A stretch of DNA of 64,000 nt, from assembly GCA_019930625.1 (NCBI GenBank), contig CP082844.1, positions 5,828,001-5,892,000 on the forward strand, given 5' to 3'. Under the pieces are notes generated by a model that had not been told where the DNA came from, did no database searches, and worked only from the letters and a program-made list of their open reading frames with translations. This document shows positions 35,379 through 45,408 of this stretch, piece by piece (position 1 is the first letter of the stretch; each line of letters opens with the position of its first letter). The position numbers and the translations under genes are program-made. Origin of the DNA: Nocardia asteroides. GTDB lineage: Bacteria; Actinomycetota; Actinomycetes; Mycobacteriales; Mycobacteriaceae.

Positions 35379-37535
35379 ATGTCCGGTCCCGTCATCGATG
35401 AGAACGTCGCCGCGCAGACCGTGCGCGCGCGTCCGCGGCGGGGCACGAGCGTCCCGAGTGGAGTGCTCGACCCGAAGCTGCTGCTGACCTCGTTGCCGGA
35501 CGCGGTCCGCAAGCTCGATCCCCGCACCCTTTGGCGCAACCCGGTGATGCTGATCGTCGAGCTGGGCGCGATGTGGTCGACCATTCTCGCGCTGGTCGAC
35601 CCGACCTTCTTCGCCTGGGCGATCGTCGTATGGCTCTGGCTCACCGTGATCTTCGCCAACCTGGCCGAGGCCATCGCCGAAGGCCGGGGAAAAGCCCAGG
35701 CAGACACGTTGCGCAAAGCCAAGACCGACACCATCGCGCGGCGGCTGGTCGATTGGTCGCCGGGCGCGCGGATGGTCGAAGAATCCGTCGCCGCGCCCGA
35801 GTTGCGCCGCGGCGATCACGTCGTGGTCGAGGCCGGGGAGGTGATCCCCGGCGACGGTGACGTGGTAGAGGGCATCGCCTCGGTAGACGAGTCCGCGATC
35901 ACCGGCGAATCCGCGCCGGTGATCAGGGAATCCGGCGGTGACCGTTCGGCGGTGACCGGGGGCACCACCGTGCTGTCGGACCGGATCATCGTGCGGATCA
36001 CCCAGGAACCGGGCCGCAGTTTCATCGACAAGATGATCGCGCTGGTGGAAGGCGCGAGCAGGCAGAAGACGCCGAACGAGATCGCGCTGAACATCCTGCT
36101 GGCGGCGCTGACGATCATCTTCGTCTTCTCGGTCGTCACGTTGCAGCCGATGGCGATCTTCAGCAAGGCGAACAACCCAGGGGTGCCGGACACCGCCGCG
36201 CTGGACGTGCACGGCGTCACCGGCATCGTGCTGGTTTCGTTGCTGGTGTGCCTGATCCCCACCACCATCGGCGCACTGCTGTCGGCCATCGGCATCGCGG
36301 GAATGGACCGCCTGGTGCAGCGCAACGTGCTGGCCATGTCCGGCCGCGCCGTCGAGGCCGCCGGAGACGTGAACACGCTGCTGCTGGACAAGACTGGCAC
36401 CATCACCCTCGGCAACCGCCAAGCCACGGACTTCGTCCCAGTGCCCGGCGTGAGCAAGGACCAATTGGCCGACGCCGCCCAACTGTCCAGCCTCGCCGAC
36501 GAGACGCCGGAGGGCCGCTCCATCGTCGTCTACGCCAAACAGGCCCACGGTCTGCGTGAGCGGACGCCGGGCGAGCTGACCCACGCGCACTGGGTCGAGT
36601 TCACCGCCCAGACCCGGATGTCGGGCGTCGACCTGGACGGCCGACAGTTGCGCAAAGGCGCGGCGAGCGCAGTGACCGAATGGGTGCGTTCCCGAGGCGG
36701 TGTGGTGCCCGACCAGCTCGGCGCGACCGTCGACGGCATCTCTGCGGCAGGCGGCACGCCGTTGGTGGTCGGTCAGGTCACCGATGGAGCGGCTGCGGTG
36801 CTCGGCGTGGTCCACCTCAAGGACGTGGTGAAGCAGGGCATGCGGGAGCGTTTCGACGAGATGCGCCGGATGGGCATCCGCACGGTGATGATCACCGGCG
36901 ACAACCCGTTGACCGCCAGAGCGATCGCCGACGAAGCAGGCGTCGACGACTTCCTCGCCGAGGCCACGCCGGAGGACAAGCTGGCGCTGATCAAGAAGGA
37001 ACAGCAGGGCGGGCGGCTGGTCGCGATGACCGGCGACGGAACCAACGACGCGCCCGCCCTCGCGCAGGCCGACGTGGGCGTCGCGATGAACACCGGTACC
37101 TCGGCAGCCAAAGAGGCGGGCAACATGGTCGATCTGGACTCCGATCCGACCAAACTGATCGAGATCGTGGAGATCGGCAAACAGTTGCTCATCACCCGCG
37201 GCGCGCTAACGACGTTCTCCATCGCCAACGACATCGCCAAGTACTTCGCGATCATCCCCGCGTTGTTCGTGCCGTTGTTTCCCGGTCTCGACCTGCTCAA
37301 CATCATGCGGCTGGCCAGTCCGCAGTCGGCGATCCTGTCCGCGGTGATCTTCAACGCCGTCGTCATCGTGGCATTGATCCCGTTGGCGCTGCGCGGCGTA
37401 CGTTACCGGCCGTCGAACGCGTCGAAGTTGCTCAGCCGCAACCTGACCGTTTACGGGCTCGGCGGCATCATCGCGCCGTTCCTCGGCGTCAAACTCATCG
37501 ACCTCGTGGTCCGATTCCTCCCCGGGATGTCCTGA
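35379..37535 (+). CDS. kdpB: K+-transporting P-type ATPase subunit KdpB
   Basis: A 718-residue P-type ATPase (class IA). The phosphorylated Asp is residue 337 in [16 protein letters not shown]. The A-domain TGES is in [17 protein letters not shown], the hinge motif is [20 protein letters not shown], and [19 protein letters not shown] is the P-domain signature. Membrane segments M1-M7 are as expected. It hydrolyses ATP to drive K+ through KdpA. Only one base separates it from kdpA, and two from kdpC. Confidence 0.97.
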   Translation: MSGPVIDENVAAQTVRARPRRGTSVPSGVLDPKLLLTSLPDAVRKLDPRTLWRNPVMLIVELGAMWSTILALVDPTFFAWAIVVWLWLTVIFANLAEAIAEGRGKAQADTLRKAKTDTIARRLVDWSPGARMVEESVAAPELRRGDHVVVEAGEVIPGDGDVVEGIASVDESAITGESAPVIRESGGDRSAVTGGTTVLSDRIIVRITQEPGRSFIDKMIALVEGASRQKTPNEIALNILLAALTIIFVFSVVTLQPMAIFSKANNPGVPDTAALDVHGVTGIVLVSLLVCLIPTTIGALLSAIGIAGMDRLVQRNVLAMSGRAVEAAGDVNTLLLDKTGTITLGNRQATDFVPVPGVSKDQLADAAQLSSLADETPEGRSIVVYAKQAHGLRERTPGELTHAHWVEFTAQTRMSGVDLDGRQLRKGAASAVTEWVRSRGGVVPDQLGATVDGISAAGGTPLVVGQVTDGAAAVLGVVHLKDVVKQGMRERFDEMRRMGIRTVMITGDNPLTARAIADEAGVDDFLAEATPEDKLALIKKEQQGGRLVAMTGDGTNDAPALAQADVGVAMNTGTSAAKEAGNMVDLDSDPTKLIEIVEIGKQLLITRGALTTFSIANDIAKYFAIIPALFVPLFPGLDLLNIMRLASPQSAILSAVIFNAVVIVALIPLALRGVRYRPSNASKLLSRNLTVYGLGGIIAPFLGVKLIDLVVRFLPGMS

Positions 37536-37536
37536 T

Positions 37537-38406
37537 ATGCGCTATTCGACCTGGATCCGGCAACATCTCGCCGCGCTTCGCGCGCTGCTGGCGCTCACGG
37601 TGGTCACCGGAATCGTGTACCCCCTGGCGGTCTTCGCGGTCGCGCAGCTGCCCGGACTGCGCGAGAAAGCGGACGGTTCGCTGGTCGAGGTGAACGGAAC
37701 GACCGTGGGCTCCGTCCTGATCGGGCAGTCGTTCACCGATGCCGACGGCGCCGCTCTGGTGCAGTACTTCCAGAGCCGTCCGTCGGCTGCCGGCGACGGG
37801 TACGATCCGATGTCGACCGCCGCGAGCAATCTCGGACCGGAGGACGTCGTCGACGCCCCGGCACGCGCGAGCCTGCTCACCACGGTGTGTGCCCGAAGCA
37901 AGGAGGTCGGCGACCGTGAGGGGGTCGACGGCAGCCGTCCGTTCTGCACGAAAGACGGTGTGGGCGCAGTGCTCTCGATCATCGGCCCGCGCGACTCCGA
38001 CGGAGATGTATCGCAGCCGGTGCAAGTCGTCAGCGTGAACCAGGCATGCCCGGCGACGCCGTTCCTGCACACCTATCGGGGCGTGCGGGTCGACTGCGCA
38101 GAACCGGGCCGGAGTTACTCGGCCGGCCGCATCGTGCCGATCCATGGCGATGCTCCCATCGACCCAGCGGTACCCGCCGACGCCGTCACCGCCAGCGGCA
38201 GCGGGTTGGACCCGCACATCTCTCCGGAGTACGCGGCCATCCAGGTTACTCGCGTCGCCAAGGCGCGCGGCGTTTCCGAACAGCAGGTGCGCATGCTGGT
38301 AGACGAACACACCAGCAGGCGGACTCTGCGGTTCCTCGGCGAGCATCGCGTGAACGTGCTTCAGCTGAACATCGAGTTGGACCACCGCTATCCGTACCGC
38401 GCATGA
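37537..38406 (+). CDS. kdpC: K+-transporting ATPase subunit KdpC, extended
   Basis: KdpC has one N-terminal helix (ALLALTVVTGIVYPLAVFAV) and a periplasmic domain with IGQSFTDADGAALVQYFQSR, PSAAGDGYDPMSTAASNLGP and the C-terminal GLDPHISPEYAAIQVTRVAK. At 289 residues it is about 90 longer than the ~190-residue enterobacterial protein. The extra part (residues ~105-205) contains four Cys (VCARSKE, RPFCTKD, NQACPAT, VDCAEPG) that could form disulphides outside the membrane. It stabilises ATP binding and the KdpAB complex. Last gene of the operon. Confidence 0.95.
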   Translation: MRYSTWIRQHLAALRALLALTVVTGIVYPLAVFAVAQLPGLREKADGSLVEVNGTTVGSVLIGQSFTDADGAALVQYFQSRPSAAGDGYDPMSTAASNLGPEDVVDAPARASLLTTVCARSKEVGDREGVDGSRPFCTKDGVGAVLSIIGPRDSDGDVSQPVQVVSVNQACPATPFLHTYRGVRVDCAEPGRSYSAGRIVPIHGDAPIDPAVPADAVTASGSGLDPHISPEYAAIQVTRVAKARGVSEQQVRMLVDEHTSRRTLRFLGEHRVNVLQLNIELDHRYPYRA

Positions 38407-38493
38407 GAGGACGTGTCAGCTCATGCGCTGCAGGGACAGCGGCGAGATCCGGCGCGCCACTGCATGGGCAATCGCGTCCAGCGCGGGGGTTGG

Positions 38494-38536
38494 CGGCGAT
38501 AAGGTGTACGGCGGTGTGCCGGGAAGTCTGGTCGGC
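38494..38536 (+). repeat. Dispersed intergenic repeat, copy 5
   Basis: The core GCCGGGAAGTCTGGTCGGC lies at 38518-38536 after GGTGTACGGCGGTGT. It sits between kdpC and the potassium channel gene, 14 kb from copy 4, showing the family is not limited to the decayed region. Confidence 0.85.
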
Positions 38537-38595
38537 GCGTTGTTGGTGCGTGTGCGGCCGGGAGGTTCGGTGATCGGAAGTGCGGCAGCGGCCCA

Positions 38596-39735
38596 GTGTC
38601 GGGGATGGTCACGTCAAGACATCTACTGCAGGCCGGTACGGACCTTGGTCAGGCTGCGGTGAGGCCGGTGCCGCAGGGGCGGCGTTCCTCGGGTATAGGC
38701 GTGTTGGCGTCGCGTCCCGGGTTCGGTCTGGTCGGTGTGGTGCGGGTACCGCATCAGGTCAGCAGCCCGTTGGCGGCTATCGCCCGCCGGATTGGGTACG
38801 CGGTGGCGGCGCTGACGGCCACCGTGCTGGTGGTGTACTCAGGGCGCGAGGGATACACCGATTCCCATGATGGACAGCTGTCGCTGCTGGACTGTGTCTA
38901 TTACGCGACGGTGTCACTGTCGACGACCGGGTACGGCGACATCGCTCCGGCGACACCGACCGCACGATTGGTCAACATCTTCGTCGTGACCCCGTTGCGA
39001 GTGTCCTTTCTGATCGTGCTGGTCGGCACGACATTGGCTGTGCTGACCGAGGACTCGCGCCAAAGCTTGCGAATCCGGTGCTGGCGGCGCCGTGTGCGTG
39101 GACACACAGTGGTGGTCGGTTACGGCACCAAAGGCCGTGCGGCCGTGGAAGCGATGCTCGAGGAGGGCGCTCGGCGATCATCGATCGTCGTCATCGACAC
39201 CGCGCCGGAGGCAGTCGAGGCTGCGGCCGGGCGCGGCGTGGTCACGGTGCGGGGGTCGGGCACCGCGTCGGAAACGCTGCAGCTGGCGGTGGTGAGCCGG
39301 AGTGCGGCAGTGGTAGTCGCTGTGGGACGCGACGACACCGCGGTGCTGTCCACCCTTACCGCCCGCCACCTCGCACCGGCGGTGCGGATCGCGGTGGCGG
39401 TACGCCAGAGCGAGAACTCTGAGCTGGTGCGTCGCTGCGGTGCCGAGGTGGTGGTGGTGTCATCGCAGACCACGGGCCGGTTGATGGGTGTGGCTACCGG
39501 CGCTCCGCGGGTGGTCGAGTTGATAGAGGATCTGCTCAGCCCGGAGGACGGCTTTGCTGTCGCTCAGCGACCCGCCGAACCGCACGAAATCGGCCTGACC
39601 CCGAGGGAGTTGCCCGACATCGTGCTCGGCATCGTCCGCGAGGGACAGCGCCTGCGCACGGCCACCCGCCAACCACCCGCCGTGGCCGTCGGCGACGAAC
39701 TGCTGTATATCCACCGGGTCACCACCCAGCAATGA
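38596..39735 (+). CDS. Potassium channel with RCK (TrkA-N) domain
   Basis: A 379-residue two-helix channel. Helix 1 is YAVAALTATVLVVYSG, and the pore loop carries the selectivity filter in YYATVSLSTTGYGDIAPATP (TTGYGD). Helix 2 is IFVVTPLRVSFLIVLVGTTL. A cytoplasmic Rossmann RCK domain follows from about residue 165 (HTVVVGYGTKGRAAVEAMLE, the NAD-binding-like GxGxxG variant GYGTKG) and ends with a TrkA-C-like tail. The first ~60 residues are poorly conserved-looking, and a GTG near residue 47-49 (VVRVPHQVSSPLAAIARRIG) may be the true start. It lies downstream of kdpC, consistent with a K+ homeostasis cluster. Confidence 0.9.
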   Translation: MSGMVTSRHLLQAGTDLGQAAVRPVPQGRRSSGIGVLASRPGFGLVGVVRVPHQVSSPLAAIARRIGYAVAALTATVLVVYSGREGYTDSHDGQLSLLDCVYYATVSLSTTGYGDIAPATPTARLVNIFVVTPLRVSFLIVLVGTTLAVLTEDSRQSLRIRCWRRRVRGHTVVVGYGTKGRAAVEAMLEEGARRSSIVVIDTAPEAVEAAAGRGVVTVRGSGTASETLQLAVVSRSAAVVVAVGRDDTAVLSTLTARHLAPAVRIAVAVRQSENSELVRRCGAEVVVVSSQTTGRLMGVATGAPRVVELIEDLLSPEDGFAVAQRPAEPHEIGLTPRELPDIVLGIVREGQRLRTATRQPPAVAVGDELLYIHRVTTQQ

Positions 39736-39937
39736 CCCGTCCCGTGGGCCAGCGGCTACGGCGAACTCTGCGGTCCGCCGTAACCTGAGAAGTTCTCGGC
39801 GACCAAGTCTGCCACCACGTGAAAGTGTTCAGGCGGGGCGGACCACAGGCCAGGGATGCCGTCGCAACAGTCCGGAGACCGACTTCTCCGGCAATTGGTA
39901 TTTCGCGGCAATCGCTACGGGACCGACCACTTGCTGC

Positions 39938-40900
39938 CTACAGCATCCGGCGCGGCGTGCTCATCGCTTTGGCACGCCGCAGCGACACCCGTGACCACAC
40001 CGCCTGCTGCACTGCCACAGTCACCCAACCTGCCAGTGCCATTCCCGACAGGTTGACCACGAGTTGCAGGGCGCTGCCCCAGACGGCCGACCCGACACCG
40101 AAAGCAGCGCCGAGTGCGATATTGCCCGCGGCCGGCACGGTGGTGACAGAGATGAATACCCCGGCCAGCCCTCCCGCCTTGGCGGAGGTCAGCGCCAGCA
40201 CTCCGGCGGCGGCAGCGACGACGGCGACGATGAACGACCATTTGTCGGGTGTGTAGATGAAGGCTGTCCCAGGCCGCGGGCCGGTGACGTCTTCTACGGT
40301 GATCCAGCCCAGCCCGCGCCCGAGCAGCGCGAGGGTGAAGGTGATCGCGATCGCGGTGGCGAAGCCGAGCAGCAGCGTGCGGACAGCGAGCCCGAACAAG
40401 GCGAATCGGCGACGTACCAGCGCGACTCCGAGTGCGGCGATGGCGCCGAACTCCGGCCCGAGGACCATCGCCCCGATTACCAGAATCTGACTGTCCAACA
40501 CGATCGCGATCGCGGCGATCACGGTGGCGAAGGTCATGAAACTGAGATAGGTCCAGTTCAGCTCGGTTTCCTCATACGAGCGCTGGGCCACATCAGCCCA
40601 TACCACCGCGTCTGCGCTGCTACCGGGGGTGCGTACCTCGCAATCGAACCCGCTGCGAGACAGCCAGGTACGCACCGGCTCGATCTCGATAGTGCCCACC
40701 CGGTGCAATCCGATCGCGCGCAACCGCTGGATCAAGTCGTTGGCCGCCTCACGCGCCACGTCGGCCACCAGCATGTCACCCTTGGGCCGCAGCGCAGCGC
40801 CGCGCATCACCGCCAGGCCGCTGACGGCATCGTCCTGTTCCAGAATTCGGATCACGTCATCGGTCATCTCGCTCGGAGCCAGCATTCGCAGTCGCAACAC
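39938..40900 (-). CDS. DUF389 membrane protein
   Basis: A 320-residue protein. The N-terminal ~115 residues are a soluble ferredoxin-like region ([20 protein letters not shown]). Five or six helices in the DUF389 order follow: [40 protein letters not shown] and [20 protein letters not shown] with [10 protein letters not shown]. Family members are uncharacterised membrane proteins. It converges with the potassium channel gene. Its N-terminus abuts the P-type ATPase remnant across about 80 bp. Confidence 0.88.
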   Translation of the reverse strand: MLRLRMLAPSEMTDDVIRILEQDDAVSGLAVMRGAALRPKGDMLVADVAREAANDLIQRLRAIGLHRVGTIEIEPVRTWLSRSGFDCEVRTPGSSADAVVWADVAQRSYEETELNWTYLSFMTFATVIAAIAIVLDSQILVIGAMVLGPEFGAIAALGVALVRRRFALFGLAVRTLLLGFATAIAITFTLALLGRGLGWITVEDVTGPRPGTAFIYTPDKWSFIVAVVAAAAGVLALTSAKAGGLAGVFISVTTVPAAGNIALGAAFGVGSAVWGSALQLVVNLSGMALAGWVTVAVQQAVWSRVSLRRAKAMSTPRRML

Positions 40901-40983
40901 CCAGATAGTGTGCCGCGTCTTTCCGCTGGCATCGGCACCATCCGCCCCAACGATCGACTCAACCTAGTTTCCGAACGCGGCCG

Positions 40984-41529
40984 ACAATCGTCGCCGGTGC
41001 CACGCTGCCGATACTGCCGACCCAGATCCTGTGGATCAACATGACCACTGCCGTATTGCTGGGCTTGATGCTCGCCTTCGAACCCGAAGAAGACGGGATC
41101 ATGACCCGCCCGCCCCGCGATCCGGCACAGCCGCTGCTCACCCGCGCCCTGATCGTGCGGATCCTGCTGGTCTCCACCCTGCTGGTTGCCGGCTCGTGGT
41201 CGATGTTCGAGTGGGAACTCACCCGCGGAGCCGACTTGGCCGAAGCCCGCACCGCGGCGGTGAACCTGTTCGTCGTGGTCGAAGCCTTCTACCTGTTCAG
41301 CTGCCGTTCCCTGACGCGATCGGCATGGAGAATCGGCCTGTTCTCCAATCCGTGGGTCATCGCCGGACTCACCGCACAAGCGATCGGCCAGCTCGCTTTC
41401 ACCTACCTGCCCGCCATGAACACCGTGTTCGACACCGCGCCCCTCGACACCGCCACCTGGCTGCGCATCCTCGCCATCGCCGCGGCCGCGAGCGTCGTGG
41501 TCGCGGTAGATAAACGTCTCCGGCGCTGA
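40984..41529 (+). pseudogene. P-type cation ATPase C-terminal fragment
   Basis: The frame begins TIVAGATLPILPTQILWINM and continues TTAVLLGLMLAFEPEEDGIM with RPPRDPAQPLLTRALIVRIL. This is the M5-M10 region of CtpF/Ca2+-ATPase-type pumps. The catalytic Asp and nucleotide domains are absent and no start signal is present. A complete CtpF-like gene lies 19 kb away (59971-62709), but the C-terminal sequence here differs from that copy. It is therefore a separate paralogue, not a simple duplication. Confidence 0.78.
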
Positions 41530-41783
41530 GGGCACACCGGCGCTGGAACACGTGGGTTGTGTGGCGGCCCGCTGCCTCGACCATATAGGCCCGCTGTTCG
41601 AGACGCTGGTAACTCCGTGCAGCAACTCTCGGTCGGAATGGATGCCAGGTGCCGGGGGAATCTGCCACCATGACATGAACATGCCTGGCGTCCTTGGCAG
41701 TTCGCCCCGACGCGCGAGTGCGGAGCGTGACTCGTTTGTCCCTGCATGGGGCGTCCGGAAGCAGCCGGATTGCTGTCGCCGGC

Positions 41784-42464
41784 TCACGTGTGATCGGAGA
41801 CGACACCCGCGCTCGTCTGTGTGTTCTCCGCGGCGCCGAGGCGGCGGCGCAGGTTGGCGAACTGCCGCGCCTGCATGATCAGGTGAGCGGGCTGACCGAC
41901 GAGGAAGTCGGTGACCGCCATCAAAGGGCGGGGCGCATCCCGTCCGATGGTGCGCACCACCAGGCGAGTGCGTCCGCCGGGTAGCTCGATGAGATGAAAG
42001 CCCCACACACCTTGCGTGAACATCCGGGGGAGCGGGCCCCGAGGATCGAAAGGACGGCCGCTGGGCAACGTGAGATCACTGCGCAGCACCAACGTCGTCG
42101 GACGATCGATGATCGCCACCGTGAAATACATGCGTCCGTCGACTGTCGCATTCACACGGTCGCCCACGCGCAAGTCCTGCCATTTCGGCACAATCCGTGT
42201 CGCGCTGGGCCGCCCGCGATTGTCCAACCGGTCCCAGCTGTACCAACCAGCACGGTCGGCGCCCATCTGAACCAGCCAACACCAGACGGTTTCCCGGGGC
42301 GCCTCGAGGGTTGTGGCCATGGTCGAGCAGCCAGTCGGGGCCGGAACCAGTGTGTCACCGGGATACTCGGCTGCCACCTCGGCAGGGGTGGCACCCCAGC
42401 GCAACATCCGGTGCCGCAACGCCAACGCCGCCACCGCGGCCAGCGGAAGAACGGGCCATCGCAT
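41784..42464 (-). CDS. SRPBCC-family protein with N-terminal helix
   Basis: A 226-residue protein. A short hydrophobic N-terminus (VLPLAAVAALALRHRML) may anchor it in the membrane. The rest is a polyketide-cyclase/START-type fold (TTLEAPRETVWCWLVQMGAD, GWYSWDRLDNRGRPSA, VWGFHLIELPGGRTRLVVRT). The AGWYSWDRLDNRGRPSA motif typifies a group of actinobacterial SRPBCC proteins of unknown ligand. It lies at the left edge of the stress-gene island. No DosR-like box was convincing upstream. Confidence 0.8.
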   Translation of the reverse strand: MRWPVLPLAAVAALALRHRMLRWGATPAEVAAEYPGDTLVPAPTGCSTMATTLEAPRETVWCWLVQMGADRAGWYSWDRLDNRGRPSATRIVPKWQDLRVGDRVNATVDGRMYFTVAIIDRPTTLVLRSDLTLPSGRPFDPRGPLPRMFTQGVWGFHLIELPGGRTRLVVRTIGRDAPRPLMAVTDFLVGQPAHLIMQARQFANLRRRLGAAENTQTSAGVVSDHT

Positions 42465-42607
42465 ATTCGTGCCTCCCGTCGGGGGTCTGTTCGTATGTTC
42501 AGCTCAGCAGTCCGGGTCCCAGCAGGGCCGATAGTCATGACGACGCGGGCGATAACCTTTCGGCCAGCAGCTGATCACACGGCAGGCGTGCGATGCTCGT
42601 GGCATGA

Positions 42608-42940
42608 TTACCGGCCGAGCCGAGCGATTCGTGCACCGACAAGCAGCGCCGTAACGGTGACGGCGCCGACCACGGTGATGAGTCGATTGACGTCGATAGC
42701 CGGTCGCCAGCTCAGTCGGCCGTTGCGCAGGACATAGACGCCGACGGGCTTGGCGCCCAGGCCGAATCCGACGCCGGACCCTTCCTGTCCGGCCTTGTCG
42801 GCGCCCGTGCCGCCGCCCGCACCGCCGGATACGGTGGCGACAGCGATCAGGGTGGTGCCGTCCCGCTCGACGGGCTCGGCGTACACCCGTTGGACCGTCA
42901 TGGCATCCTTCGCTGAGCCGAGAACGTCTTCGACCTTCAT
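42608..42940 (-). CDS. GerW/YtfJ-family protein
   Basis: A 110-residue protein with MKVEDVLGSAKDAMTVQRVY, a Gly-rich loop (SGGAGGGTGADKAGQEGSGV, GFGLGAKPVGVYVL) and a C-terminal hydrophobic helix (LITVVGAVTVTALLVGARIA). This is the pattern of the spore germination GerW (YtfJ) family, which also occurs in non-sporulating actinobacteria with unknown roles. GAGGAG lies about seven bases before the ATG at 42940. The open frame upstream belongs to a broken USP gene, not to this protein. Confidence 0.85.
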   Translation of the reverse strand: MKVEDVLGSAKDAMTVQRVYAEPVERDGTTLIAVATVSGGAGGGTGADKAGQEGSGVGFGLGAKPVGVYVLRNGRLSWRPAIDVNRLITVVGAVTVTALLVGARIARLGR

Positions 42941-43032
42941 TGCGTCTCCTCTCGTGCGCTCGTACGGGTTGTTCCCGTCGGCCAGTTCAGGGTCCAACGG
43001 CAGCCACACGCGGACGAGAGTCGATCGGCCCT

Positions 43033-43575
43033 CAATCGTGGGAGGAACGGCAACAGATCGGTGCCGGACGGCGATCGAAGCCTTTATCCGCTGGTTTGTG
43101 TGTCCGGCTCGGACAGGACCTTTTCGATGCGTCCGTCCGATCACCACCGCCGCGACAGGCTCCGTTGCTGGCACTTCGAGGATCGCGACCGCTGGCGAGT
43201 CGGCGCGCTCAACGGTTCGCACTGTGGCTTCGAGACCAGCCTCCTTGGCCGGCCTTGCCCCTTCTTCGGCGACGGCGATGGCGTCGTGTCGAGCTGCCGA
43301 GCGTACTTCCTCGACGAGTTCCTGCCGGAGTGTTTCGTCGGACACCGTGTGCACATGATGGGGTAGCAATCCCGGGGAGACATAGAGGACAATAGCCGGG
43401 CTGCGTACGAACAGCGTGCCGCGGCCTTTATAGCTCGTGCAGCGCCGGCGAAGCCGTCATAGCAGATCAATATCTGCGGGGGCGGTGTGTTCGCCCTTTC
43501 TGCACCCGAAACGTCCGGACGATTACAGATATCGAGACTTGACGCAGAGGTGATCGCCGTTTCGGTAGATGCCAC
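43033..43575 (-). pseudogene. Single-domain universal stress protein, frameshifted
   Basis: The N-terminal strand PQILICYDGFAGAARAIKAA is in one frame. From about 43430 the continuing domain (FVRSPAIVLYVSPGLLPHHV, EVRSAARHDAIAVAEEGARP, PAVAILEVPATEPVAAVVIG) is in another. After VVIG the usual GRxGxxxxxxGS nucleotide loop is replaced by RTHRKGPVRAGHTNQRIK, so the C-terminus is degenerate as well. The sequence lies directly upstream of the GerW-like gene on the same strand. Confidence 0.65.
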
Positions 43576-43587
43576 AGCATCGGATCT

Positions 43588-43677
43588 TTACGGCTTTCTA
43601 GTCGATAGATAGGTGGCCGCGACGACCATTGCCGCGATGATCGCGGTGATGACAACGGCGGCAGTAGGCCAGTCCAT
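43588..43677 (-). CDS. 29-residue membrane microprotein
   Basis: MDWPTAAVVITAIIAAMVVA then ATYLSTRKP: one membrane helix with a positive C-terminal tail, suggesting the tail is cytoplasmic. AAAGGA lies nine bases before the ATG at 43677. It sits between two USP loci. Such peptides are easily missed; expression is unproven. Confidence 0.5.
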   Translation of the reverse strand: MDWPTAAVVITAIIAAMVVAATYLSTRKP

Positions 43678-43861
43678 GATGGTTCCTTTCACGGGTCTCG
43701 ATATCCACTGTCGCGCGATGAGCGTCGAGGTCGTAGGGAAATTGGTTACCGTCTCCGGGTCTTTGGGCCTCTTTCCATTCCTTTACGCAGACGTGTTCCT
43801 GACGCTGCTGCTGCCGTGGGCGAGCAAAACCAGCCCAACCGGCTCCCTGCGGCATGAGCAG

Positions 43862-44725
43862 TCAGCTCGCCGACCTGGCGATGATCACCGGCACCTCGGC
43901 CGCGTGCAGGACGGCCTGACCGACCGACCCGAGCGTCATGCCGGGAAAGCCGCCGCGTCCATGGCCGCCGACGACGATGAGCTGGGCTTTTTCGCCTATC
44001 TGGAGTAGCTGCTCGGCGGGGCGGTCCTCGACAACGATGCGCCGCACCCGAACCTCCGGATACTTCTCGCCGTATCCGGCCAGGCTTCGGGAGAGGAGTT
44101 CCTCGCCTTCCTCCTGCATATCGGCGCGTGAACTGAAGCGCAGGAAGTCCGACCACGTGTGCACCGCGATGAGTTCGACGCCGCGGAACGCGGACTCGTC
44201 GAAGGCGACCTCGACGGCGTGCACGCTGCTCGGTGAGCCGTCCACGCCGACCGCCACCGGGCCGTCGGATGGAGTGGAGGTTTCCGGGATGACGGCGACC
44301 GGACATGCGGCGTGCCGAGCCAGTGCGGTGCTGACCGATCCCAGTAGCCTGCGGTTGATGGCGCCGAGCCCCTGCGTGCCGACGACGAGCAGTCGCGCGG
44401 TCTTGGAACGATCACGTAGGACCGGGATCGGGGGCTCGTCCACCAGTTCGGCGCTGATATCGAGTTGGGCGATCGACGCGGATACGGAGACGGCGGCCGC
44501 GCGGGCGGTTTCCAAGGTGTGACGTACACCTTGCAAGTAATCATCGAAATCGAACTGTCCGAGTTCGATACCCGATCCGAAGCCACCCAGGACTCCGATC
44601 GCGTAGACGAGGTGTAGCGGCACTTGATGGTGAGCGGCGTCGGCGGCGGCCCAGCGCAAGGCCGCGAGCGCGTCGGAGGAGCCGTCGACGCCGACGACGA
44701 TAGGGGGATTGCTGATAGTGGGCAT
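43862..44725 (-). CDS. Tandem-domain universal stress protein
   Basis: A 287-residue protein of two Usp domains. Domain 1 opens IVVGVDGSSDALAALRWAAA and has LLVVGTQGLGAINRRLLGSV. Domain 2 opens VAVGVDGSPSSVHAVEVAFD and has LIVVGGHGRGGFPGMTLGSV, with the G-2x-G-9x-GS ATP-binding loop intact in domain 2. I start at ATG 44725 (MPTISNPPIVVGV) after AAGGAGTG; the frame is open further up but without homology. Mycobacterial relatives (Rv2623, Rv2005c type) bind ATP and slow growth under hypoxia. Confidence 0.93.
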   Translation of the reverse strand: MPTISNPPIVVGVDGSSDALAALRWAAADAAHHQVPLHLVYAIGVLGGFGSGIELGQFDFDDYLQGVRHTLETARAAAVSVSASIAQLDISAELVDEPPIPVLRDRSKTARLLVVGTQGLGAINRRLLGSVSTALARHAACPVAVIPETSTPSDGPVAVGVDGSPSSVHAVEVAFDESAFRGVELIAVHTWSDFLRFSSRADMQEEGEELLSRSLAGYGEKYPEVRVRRIVVEDRPAEQLLQIGEKAQLIVVGGHGRGGFPGMTLGSVGQAVLHAAEVPVIIARSAS

Positions 44726-44879
44726 CTGTTGCACTCCTTCCTGCTTCTCGCAGGTACCCCTTGCTGATCGATGAGCGGCGCACGGCACCGGATAGTGCGG
44801 GCAGCCGAGCCGGGCGACCACGACGGTTACGTGGCCTGCTTCCATGCCGCTGCCGGTACATCCACGGCTATCGACACGC

Positions 44880-45224
44880 CTACTGCGGTGCGGACGCGGT
44901 GGTGAGATGCTCGGCGATGAGAATGCGGTGGGCTTGCTGAGCCGCGTCGGCCCGGCGTTGGTCATCAATGTCATCGCTCGGCAATTGTTCGAACCCACGG
45001 GCGAGAACCGCCACGGCGTCACCTAGCAGCAGCACCCGGTGTTCCATTTCGTCCAGTCGTTCGGTAATTGCGTCAGCCGCGACCCTGTCACTGCCGGTTC
45101 CGCCGCGCAACATTGTGCGCAGAGGTGTCGGCAGCACCCAGGTGCCGATCTTCTCGGCGACGGTGTTGAACCGTTCGCGCGCGGTGTGTAGTGACGCTGC
45201 CGGTGAATCGCTCTTCGGGACCAT
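44880..45224 (-). CDS. Hypothetical helical protein
   Basis: A 114-residue, mostly helical protein: SLHTARERFNTVAEKIGTWV, then a long helix TERLDEMEHRVLLLGDAVAV with LARGFEQLPSDD, and a C-terminal AQQAHRILIAEHLTTASAPQ. The heptad-like spacing suggests oligomerisation. ATG 45224 or ATG 45236 (MLKAMVPK) could be the start. No family recognised. It lies divergent from the DUF1918 gene across a region with a DosR-like box. Confidence 0.5.
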   Translation of the reverse strand: MVPKSDSPAASLHTARERFNTVAEKIGTWVLPTPLRTMLRGGTGSDRVAADAITERLDEMEHRVLLLGDAVAVLARGFEQLPSDDIDDQRRADAAQQAHRILIAEHLTTASAPQ

Positions 45225-45408
45225 GGCTTTCAGCATTCTCCCGGCCGCCGCGATTCGCCTAGGGTCCGATGGCCCTGAGTGGCGGGTGCTGTCGGCCCCG
45301 CTACGGGAAGCCTCCACCCGATGGTGCAGATGCCCCGCGAGAAACTGGGGTGTCAGCCTCACCCTGCGGATAACCGATAGCCGTACGCTGCACCGAGAAG
45401 GACCTGTG

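Noticed and set aside
45210..45230. CTTCGGGACCATGG as a DosR half-site
   Set aside because: It lies at the start codon of the 44880-45224 gene and has no second half.
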